Part shown: positions 58,387 to 64,000 of the stretch, one piece after another
How positions within the stretch are numbered: the first letter of the stretch is position 1
Layout of the letters: the number at the start of each line of letters is the position of its first letter
Assembly: GCA_030016715.1 (NCBI GenBank)
Contig: JASEJD010000007.1
Coordinates: forward strand, 26,934 to 90,933
Direction: 5' to 3'
Length of the DNA: 64,000 nucleotides
DNA from: Methanobacteriaceae archaeon
GTDB taxonomy: Archaea > Methanobacteriota > Methanobacteria > Methanobacteriales > Methanobacteriaceae
Program-made: the position numbers and the translations under genes
The notes under the pieces: model-generated
What the model was told of the DNA's origin: nothing
The model's database searches: none
The model's input: the letters and a program-made list of their open reading frames with translations, nothing else

Positions 58387-58899
58387 TTATTCTTCATCAT
58401 GATCCTTAAAACGGGACATGATTCTTCTTATGAAACCCTTATCTTCTAATTCTTCAATCACCTTATTTTTTGATTCTAATTCTTTTTTAACCTTAACTAG
58501 TTCTTTAACCTTATTTTCATAGTCATACTTTAATTGTTTGAGCTGAATTTCGCTTTCCTTTAATTTTTTTAGTTTAGAATCCACATCCCTTTTTTCAAAG
58601 CTTTCCACCACTTTTTTGAGTTTATTTATTTCAGCTTCTTGTTCATACATTTTTTCTAGAAACTCATTATACTCTTTCTTTTGTTTTCGTAGGCGATCAT
58701 CCATTTTAAAATAATCTTCAGATTTAATAACTGTAACCTCATCATCACAATGGAAAGGCTGATCTTGTTTAAGGATTATCATGTGCTGGGTAACTGTATA
58801 GGTATGTATATCTCCAGATTTAATTTTCCTTTTCTGCTTCCTCTGGTAGCATCTAATCTTAGCGTGGCTGATTTTAATTAAAGGCTCATGGGTTAACAT
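58387..58899 (-). CDS. Coiled-coil protein with small N-terminal beta-domain
   Basis: A 170-residue protein. Residues 1-65 look like a small beta-domain (TYTVTQHMIILKQDQPFHCDD in parts), and residues 66-155 are a long charged coiled coil. The C-terminus is basic. AAGGGGAC precedes the ATG. It converges with the PRC-barrel gene, with about 10 bases between the stops. I do not recognise a family. Confidence 0.7.
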   Translation of the reverse strand: MLTHEPLIKISHAKIRCYQRKQKRKIKSGDIHTYTVTQHMIILKQDQPFHCDDEVTVIKSEDYFKMDDRLRKQKKEYNEFLEKMYEQEAEINKLKKVVESFEKRDVDSKLKKLKESEIQLKQLKYDYENKVKELVKVKKELESKNKVIEELEDKGFIRRIMSRFKDHDEE

Positions 58900-59038
58900 A
58901 AAAAGTCCCCTTATTCTATCTAATATTATATGAAAACAGATAAATATTTTTTTATTAGAAAAAAATACTTGGAAATTTGTTATTATAAAAATCTAAAAAA
59001 AAGTTTTATAACTTTTATCCACATAAATAATATAAATA

Positions 59039-59437
59039 ATGAATCTTGAACCAATAGGAATTATCCATTCTCCTTACCAAGAAAGGGGTGATGCACCCCG
59101 GCAGGGAAGAAATTCTGAAAATTTATGTAAAATTGAAATCTTCTCTGAATTTGTAGAAGGTTTAGATGGTATTGAAAGGTATGAAAACTTAATAATTCTT
59201 TACTGGTTGGATCGATCCTCTGAAAAATTATTAAAAGTCATCCCACCTGGACAGACCAGAGAAAGGGGTGTTTTTGCAACCAGAGCCCCTACCAGACCTA
59301 ACCCCATTGCTTTTTGTATGGTGGACTTATTAGAGGTAAATAATAATATTCTAATTGTAAGGGGTCTTGATGCACTGGACAAATCTCCCTTGGTAGATAT
59401 TAAACCACATATTCCTGATTTGGATTGTAAAAGATGA
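59039..59437 (+). CDS. trmO: TrmO-family tRNA (t6A37) methyltransferase
   Basis: A 132-residue protein of the UPF0066/TsaA family. EPIGIIHSPYQERGDAPRQG is the N-terminal signature, and ERGVFATRAPTRPNPIAFCM is the SAM-binding motif. VDIKPHIPDLD is the C-terminal motif. In bacteria TrmO methylates N6-threonylcarbamoyladenosine at position 37 of tRNA. A TTTTATAA element about 30 bases upstream suggests a leaderless transcript. It is short but complete for an archaeal member. Confidence 0.92.
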   Translation: MNLEPIGIIHSPYQERGDAPRQGRNSENLCKIEIFSEFVEGLDGIERYENLIILYWLDRSSEKLLKVIPPGQTRERGVFATRAPTRPNPIAFCMVDLLEVNNNILIVRGLDALDKSPLVDIKPHIPDLDCKR

Positions 59438-59503
59438 TCACATAATAAATTTTTCCAATATAATATTTATTTTCAATAATTTCACGTTGATTTGATGATA
59501 ATT

Positions 59504-60181
59504 ATGTATTACCAAACCCTTTCTTACTCCTTGGGAAAAAATTCACCAGTCCATATAGGACTCAAAAAACCAGTTATTAAACCTAATTATCAAATTGATC
59601 TGGGTGATGGTTATAATACCTCAATTATAACCATTGAAAACCATTCTGGTACCCATATAGATGCCCCGGGACACTTCATAGAAGGTGCCAAGAAGATAAT
59701 GGAGTACTCTACAGATGATCTTATTTTCAAGAATCCGATAATTATAGAGGTAATCAAGGATGGAAGGGAACTTATAAACATTTCAGATATCCAGAATCAA
59801 AACCTAAAAGATTATGATTGTATTCTATTTAAAACTGGTTTTTGCCGTTTCCGGGAAGAAGATGTGGATAAATATCTAACCAGTAATCCAGGCATATCTC
59901 CTGAGGCAATAGCGTACATCAGAGAAGAATTTCATAATATCAGGTGTCTGGGAATTGACAGTATTTCCATATCACCTTATGGCGACTCTGAATTAGCCAT
60001 AAAATCCCATATAACGGCTTTTAAAGATGGGACGAGTTTTGGTGAACCTCTTCTTTTAATTGAAGATCTAGATCTTAATAATATATCCTCCCAGAACAAA
60101 ATAAAAAAAATAATTGTCTGTCCCTGGCAGTTAGAAGATGTTGACAGCGCTCCCTGCTCTGTAATTGCTGAGATTATATAA
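59504..60181 (+). CDS. Cyclase-family metal-dependent hydrolase
   Basis: A 225-residue protein of the kynurenine formamidase-like cyclase family (PF04199). HSGTHIDAPGHF holds the metal-binding HxGTHxDxPxHF motif. GIDSISISPYGDSELAIKSH and CPWQLEDVDSAPCSVIAEI are the other family motifs. Members hydrolyse amides or esters. The starts at TTG 59492, ATG 59495 and ATG 59504 are all possible; the last has a GATGAT box. No tryptophan-degradation genes are nearby, so the substrate is unknown. Confidence 0.85.
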   Translation: MYYQTLSYSLGKNSPVHIGLKKPVIKPNYQIDLGDGYNTSIITIENHSGTHIDAPGHFIEGAKKIMEYSTDDLIFKNPIIIEVIKDGRELINISDIQNQNLKDYDCILFKTGFCRFREEDVDKYLTSNPGISPEAIAYIREEFHNIRCLGIDSISISPYGDSELAIKSHITAFKDGTSFGEPLLLIEDLDLNNISSQNKIKKIIVCPWQLEDVDSAPCSVIAEII

Positions 60182-60251
60182 TAACTAATCTATTCTCTAA
60201 TATCTCTAATTTTTCAAATCATTTATATTAACAATTTTACAATCATTATTC

Positions 60252-61634
60252 ATGGAAAATCAACAGAGGAATCGAATTTTAGCACTACTATTTGTTGGAG
60301 TATTTATGGGTGCATTGGACATTGGAATTGTTGGTCCAGCACTACCGGCAATTAAATCATTTTTCATGGTGAATGAACGATTAGTATCATGGATATTCAC
60401 TATATACATACTATTTTTCATGATCGGAACGCCTTTAATGGCTAAATTATCAGACATGTATGGTCGAAGAATGATTTATATTTTAGATATAATCCTGTTT
60501 GCTATTGGATCTGTACTTACAGCTTCTTCATTCTCCTATGAATTATTATTAGTGGGCCGTGCTATCCAAGGATTTGGAGCAGGAGGTATATTTCCCGTGG
60601 CCAGTGCATTCATCGGCGATACCTTCCCTCCCGAGAAAAGAGGGTCAGCATTAGGGATAATTGGCTCTGTTTTTGGATTATCGGGTGTTTTAGGACCAAT
60701 ACTGGGGGGATTATTATTGAATTTCGGATGGCAGTGGTTATTTATAATAAACATACCTCTTGCAGCAATTATAGTACTATTTAGTTTTTATATCCTCCCA
60801 AAAAGCATCAGAAAATGGACACCTGCTTTTGATTGGAGAGGGGCATTAGTATTAGTTTTTCTTGTATCAAGCTTTGCTTATGGTATAAATCAGATAGATA
60901 CCAATAATTTAGTTGTAAGTTTAGAATCATTAGAAGTATGGCCATTTATATTGATTTCTCTATCATTATTACCATTATTATATAAATTAGAGGAGAAAGC
61001 AGAAGATCCTATCATACAAATTGATTTGCTAAAAATCAGGGAGGTAAGATTAGCCACTGGAATATCCATTGGATCAGGCTTATCCCAGGCAGGGATAGTT
61101 TTTGTCCCATCCTTTGCCATGACAGCATTTTTACTTTCAGATTCAATAGCCAGTTTAATGGTCACTCCATTAGTGATCACCATGGCCATTTCAGCTCCTT
61201 TAATTGGAAAACTACTGGATAAATATGGTTCTAAGAAGATTATGACTACTGGAAGCGCCATACTCCTTCTAGGCTTTTTCATGATCAGTTTATTTTCAAA
61301 TTCCTTCTATCTTTTCATATTATCCGGCATAGTGATAGGTTTAGGTTTAATAACTATTTTAGGATCTCCTTTAAGGTATATCATGTTGTCAGAAAGTCCT
61401 CCCGAACACAGAGCATCTGGACAGGCCCTTATTAATATCAATGCCAGTGTTGGTCAGCTGGTGGGCGGAGCTTTTATAGGTGCTTTAATTGCATCAAAAA
61501 ACGGACAAGTTTCTGGATATTCTGCGGCCTATATTATGCTTGGGGTGGTAGTATCAATAGTTTTAATGCTTACATTTGGATTGAAAAATCGAGAACAACA
61601 GCTTAAGGCCATAAAAAAGAATTTAAACATATAA
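60252..61634 (+). CDS. MFS drug-efflux transporter (EmrB/QacA type)
   Basis: A 460-residue major facilitator with 12-14 helices. LDIGIVGPALPAIKSF is the DHA2 family start, SDMYGRRMIYI the loop 2-3 motif, and GAGGIFPVASAFIGDTFPPE follows. GSVFGLSGVLGPILGGLL is motif C of drug antiporters. A TATA box (60222-60230) 22-30 bases before the ATG suggests a leaderless gene. It is unlinked to the MATE regulon upstream. Confidence 0.9.
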   Translation: MENQQRNRILALLFVGVFMGALDIGIVGPALPAIKSFFMVNERLVSWIFTIYILFFMIGTPLMAKLSDMYGRRMIYILDIILFAIGSVLTASSFSYELLLVGRAIQGFGAGGIFPVASAFIGDTFPPEKRGSALGIIGSVFGLSGVLGPILGGLLLNFGWQWLFIINIPLAAIIVLFSFYILPKSIRKWTPAFDWRGALVLVFLVSSFAYGINQIDTNNLVVSLESLEVWPFILISLSLLPLLYKLEEKAEDPIIQIDLLKIREVRLATGISIGSGLSQAGIVFVPSFAMTAFLLSDSIASLMVTPLVITMAISAPLIGKLLDKYGSKKIMTTGSAILLLGFFMISLFSNSFYLFILSGIVIGLGLITILGSPLRYIMLSESPPEHRASGQALININASVGQLVGGAFIGALIASKNGQVSGYSAAYIMLGVVVSIVLMLTFGLKNREQQLKAIKKNLNI

Positions 61635-61651
61635 AAATGTGATGTTCTCAT

Positions 61652-61668
61652 AATTATTATTTTTTTTC
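61652..61668 (+). terminator. T-rich terminator after the MFS gene
   Basis: A T8-containing stretch (ATTATTATTTTTTTTCTAG region) lies 20-35 bases after the stop, typical of archaeal intrinsic termination. Confidence 0.45.
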
Positions 61669-61834
61669 TAGTTTTCTTTATTACTTTTTATTTTTATTTC
61701 CTAATTTTTTCCGGATAAATAATCTTTTTATTTTATATTTGTGCGATAATCTTCAATCTATTTATGTTAGAAATTATATAACAACTTAATAAAGTAATTC
61801 AATGGGCTTGTAAAATTAGTGGGGAGGTGTAATT

Positions 61835-62317
61835 ATGAACAAAATGTATGGTATTTTAGCAATAATACTTGGTCTTATAGTAATGGTGTTCCCAATTGCG
61901 GGAGTGGTTGCTGCTAGTATTCTTACAGGATTTTTAATACTCTTAATAGGTATATGGCTCCTATTAGCCGGAGTAAATACATGGGGTGTTAGTAAAGCTG
62001 CGGCTGTTTTGAATTTGATTGTGAGTATTCTGGCTTTATATATTGGTGTGGATCTTCTATTAAACATCTACTTATTCAGCTTCTTAGCAGGATTTTTACT
62101 TTACATAGCCGGAATATTCCTGATAATAGCAGGTATTATTTCATTATTTGCTCGTGAAAGAAAATACGCCCTTTGGGGTGGTGTGTTAGGTATAATCCTA
62201 GGTATACTCTATATAATACTTGGTACCTATGCCTTTGACCCTATTTACTTGGGATTACTTATAGGAATCTGGTTAATAATAAATGGAATATTCCTATTTT
62301 TAGAACCAGAAGAATAA
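61835..62317 (+). CDS. DUF308 (HdeD-like) membrane protein
   Basis: A 160-residue membrane protein with six helices and repeated GxxxxxxG patterns. LLIGIWLLLAGV, GIFLIIAGIISLFARERKYA and LGIILGILYIILGTYA are repeats of the DUF308 unit. GGGGAGGTG about 5-10 bases before the ATG is a strong ribosome site. HdeD-like proteins are linked to acid or envelope stress in bacteria; the archaeal role is unknown. A T-rich terminator follows. Confidence 0.85.
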   Translation: MNKMYGILAIILGLIVMVFPIAGVVAASILTGFLILLIGIWLLLAGVNTWGVSKAAAVLNLIVSILALYIGVDLLLNIYLFSFLAGFLLYIAGIFLIIAGIISLFARERKYALWGGVLGIILGILYIILGTYAFDPIYLGLLIGIWLIINGIFLFLEPEE

Positions 62318-62340
62318 AACTTGAATATTTAACAAGCCCA

Positions 62341-62356
62341 TTTTTTAATTTTTTTA
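62341..62356 (+). terminator. Oligo-T terminator after the DUF308 gene
   Basis: T6-AA-T7 begins 24 bases after the stop codon of the membrane protein gene. Confidence 0.45.
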
Positions 62357-62438
62357 TTACCTTATTAAATCTTAAAATCAAATATAAAATTTTGATAAAA
62401 GTATAAATTAATCCTTAAATTTTCATAAAGTGTTATAA

Positions 62439-63050
62439 ATGGACCATTTGAATGACAATGAAATAGTTGAGAAAGTGAAATCCTACCTAATTGCTGCCAA
62501 TAAACATCTTAAAATGGATGAGATTAGGGCTGCAGTTTATTACTATGATCGAGCCCTAGAACTTGATCCAGATAATTCTAGAATATGGGACAACCGGGGA
62601 GTGGCATTGTCCAAAGCTAAAAAATTTGATGAAGCACTAGAATCCTTTGAAATAGCATTGGACTTAGATCCAGAAAATTCCAAGGCCTGGACCAATATGG
62701 GGGTTTGTCTAGCAAGTCTTAAACGATTTGAAGAAGCATTAAACTCTTTTGAACATGCAATTGAATTAGATAGTGAGGATGATGAAGCTTGGAATAATCA
62801 GGGATCAGCATTATTTAGTCTTAAAAGATATGAAGAGGCACTAATATCTTTTGATGAAGCTTTAAGATTAAATCCATATAATATAATGGCCTGGGCAGGT
62901 AAAGGTTCCACCTTACGATTTTTAGATAATAAAGAGGAAGCTGTGGAATGTCTGGAAAAGTTCATTAGTCTCGCATCTCCAGAACTCGCCCCTCAAGTGG
63001 AAGAGGCATGGTCCATGATATTTAACTTAAAACTCCAGTTAAATAAATAA
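62439..63050 (+). CDS. TPR-repeat protein
   Basis: A 203-residue protein with four to five tetratricopeptide repeats (about 25-160), each showing W-x-N-x-G-x2-L...ALxxF-E-x-AL-x-L-x-P. It forms a superhelix for protein contacts. There is no signal peptide. Such TPR proteins are very frequent in Methanobacteriales. The next gene starts 23 bases later, so they may be co-transcribed. Confidence 0.9.
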   Translation: MDHLNDNEIVEKVKSYLIAANKHLKMDEIRAAVYYYDRALELDPDNSRIWDNRGVALSKAKKFDEALESFEIALDLDPENSKAWTNMGVCLASLKRFEEALNSFEHAIELDSEDDEAWNNQGSALFSLKRYEEALISFDEALRLNPYNIMAWAGKGSTLRFLDNKEEAVECLEKFISLASPELAPQVEEAWSMIFNLKLQLNK

Positions 63051-63073
63051 TAAGTCTAAAAGAGGCAGGCTTT

Positions 63074-63865
63074 ATGTCAGAAATAAATATTAGATCTAAA
63101 AAGATATATTATGAAGATGAAGGCCAGGGACAACCTATTTTATTATTGCATGGTCTAAGTGACAGCTCCCAAATATGGGAAATTATCAAGAATGAACTAA
63201 TAAATGACTTCCGATTAATATCCATGGATTTAATGGGCCATGGAAACTCTGATAAAATAGAATCAAGTTATTCAATCAAAGACTTTTCCAGTGATGTTGA
63301 AATTTTATTAGAATCCTTAAATCTTGAAAAGGTAGATGTAATAGGATTTTCTTTAGGTGGGGCAGTAGCTCAGCAACTAGCCATTCAAAACCCTGAAATG
63401 GTCAGCTCACTAATTTTAATGTCAACATTCAGCTACATTGATGATAATTTAAATAAAAAACTTCAATTTCTACAAGAAAAACTCTTAAAAGGGGGTTGCG
63501 GAGCTTTCTATGATGAAGCTATTAAATTAGTTTTAACCCCTCAATTTATAGATAAATATGCATCTGAACTGGATTATGGCCGGAAAATATGTATGGAAAT
63601 GAACACTGCATCCTCCCTAATTAAGGTTATTGATGCCATCTTAAAATTCAATTTAAAAAATGAAACAGCATCTATTTCTTGTCCAACACTTATTATTTCA
63701 GGGGCAGATGATATTTTCACACCAACACACTTTTCAAGAGAATTAAACCATTCAATTCATAACTCAAAACTGGAAATTATTGATAATGTTGGCCACAATT
63801 TACTGGTTCCAGAAAATATTCCCTACCTATCAGAGCTAATATTAAATTTTCTTAAAAATCAATAA
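63074..63865 (+). CDS. Alpha/beta-hydrolase-fold protein
   Basis: A 263-residue hydrolase. LLLHGLSDSSQIWEII is the oxyanion-hole loop, GFSLGG has the nucleophile Ser93, GADDIFTP the acid (Asp212/213) and VGHNLLVP the catalytic His241. All triad residues are in place. The substrate is unknown; an esterase or lactonase is likely. A weak GAGGCAGG box precedes the ATG. Confidence 0.9.
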   Translation: MSEINIRSKKIYYEDEGQGQPILLLHGLSDSSQIWEIIKNELINDFRLISMDLMGHGNSDKIESSYSIKDFSSDVEILLESLNLEKVDVIGFSLGGAVAQQLAIQNPEMVSSLILMSTFSYIDDNLNKKLQFLQEKLLKGGCGAFYDEAIKLVLTPQFIDKYASELDYGRKICMEMNTASSLIKVIDAILKFNLKNETASISCPTLIISGADDIFTPTHFSRELNHSIHNSKLEIIDNVGHNLLVPENIPYLSELILNFLKNQ

Positions 63866-63921
63866 ATCAAATTAAATTGCCGTATATTAACCATTAGCAT
63901 TTATTTAATAATTTAATAAAT

Positions 63922-63979
63922 ACTTCCAGAGAAAAGAATTTTTTTTTAGGAGGGAAAAAATGGACTTATCTCTGGAAGT
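63922..63979. promoter_or_regulatory. 11-base perfect inverted repeat flanking a ribosome site
   Basis: ACTTCCAGAGA (63922-63932) and TCTCTGGAAGT (63969-63979) are perfect complements, separated by 36 bases that hold AGGAGGG (63948-63954) and ATG 63960. The stem places the ribosome site in the loop, so an RNA switch or other regulatory hairpin is possible. Confidence 0.45.
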
Positions 63980-63989
63980 TAAATATTAG
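63960..63989 (+). CDS. Nine-codon reading frame at the window edge
   Basis: AGGAGGG lies 5 bases before ATG 63960, and the frame reads MDLSLEVKY then TAG at 63987-63989. Codons 4-7 form the 3' arm of the hairpin described above. It could be a leader peptide, or the start of a gene with a premature stop or frameshift. The window ends 11 bases later, so the choice is open. Confidence 0.25.
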   Translation: MDLSLEVKY

Positions 63990-64000
63990 GTTTCAACTAG

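Overview
The window looks like a chromosomal segment of a methanogenic archaeon of the order Methanobacteriales, most likely Methanobacterium. The evidence is its low G+C content, archaeal TATA boxes about 25 bases before several start codons (leaderless genes), GGAGGTGAT-type ribosome sites, a secreted adhesin-like protein with parallel beta-helix and Ig-like repeats, scattered hisG and hisF, and archaeal-type polysaccharide genes. The genus is an inference from gene content. I saw no rRNA, tRNA, CRISPR array, prophage or insertion sequence with a recognisable transposase.

Bases 1-17,500 are mixed accessory DNA. They hold the end of a zinc-dependent phospholipase C-like gene, a small acidic protein, and a 1,258-residue surface adhesin-like gene broken by a one-base frameshift. 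Next come a cadC-cadA metal-resistance operon with an operator at its TATA box, a SIS isomerase and an iron-sulfur flavoprotein. A stretch of decayed genes follows: an unknown remnant, a DUF1801 pseudogene, a remnant of a Tyr-rich secreted protein, and a MATE efflux gene split by a 65-base duplication. The MATE promoter and the promoter of the next operon (8-TM membrane protein plus MarR regulator) share the palindrome GTAATATATTAC, which suggests one local MarR regulon.

Bases 17,544-45,220 are a large surface-polysaccharide region, mostly on the minus strand. It holds a polyprenyl-phosphate sugar-1-phosphate transferase, many GT2 and GT4 glycosyltransferases, an acyltransferase, an ABC-2 polysaccharide exporter pair, a UDP-glucose dehydrogenase, an aminotransferase plus hexapeptide acetyltransferase pair, all four rml genes for dTDP-rhamnose, a TupA-like ATP-grasp ligase and a Wzy-like polymerase. 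Inside it a 1,694-base glycosyltransferase module is present twice, apparently identically, fused in frame to two different N-terminal regions. The module has a base composition unlike its surroundings. A decayed GT2 gene and about 900 bases without a gene lie near 34-35.6 kb.

Bases 45,400-64,000 are mainly housekeeping or metabolic genes: hisG, hisF, a PAP2 phosphatase, a glycerophosphodiesterase, a HEAT-repeat protein, LtrA, TrmO, a cyclase-family hydrolase, an MFS transporter, and DUF308, TPR and alpha/beta-hydrolase proteins. The stand-out block is 52.2-57.2 kb, four consecutive plus-strand genes: a PNPOx-fold protein, a dikinase resembling rifampicin phosphotransferase without the PEP-binding barrel, a CrtI-like desaturase and a SagB-type oxidoreductase. 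Together they could form an undescribed modification pathway. At the right edge an 11-base perfect inverted repeat flanks a strong ribosome site and a nine-codon reading frame.
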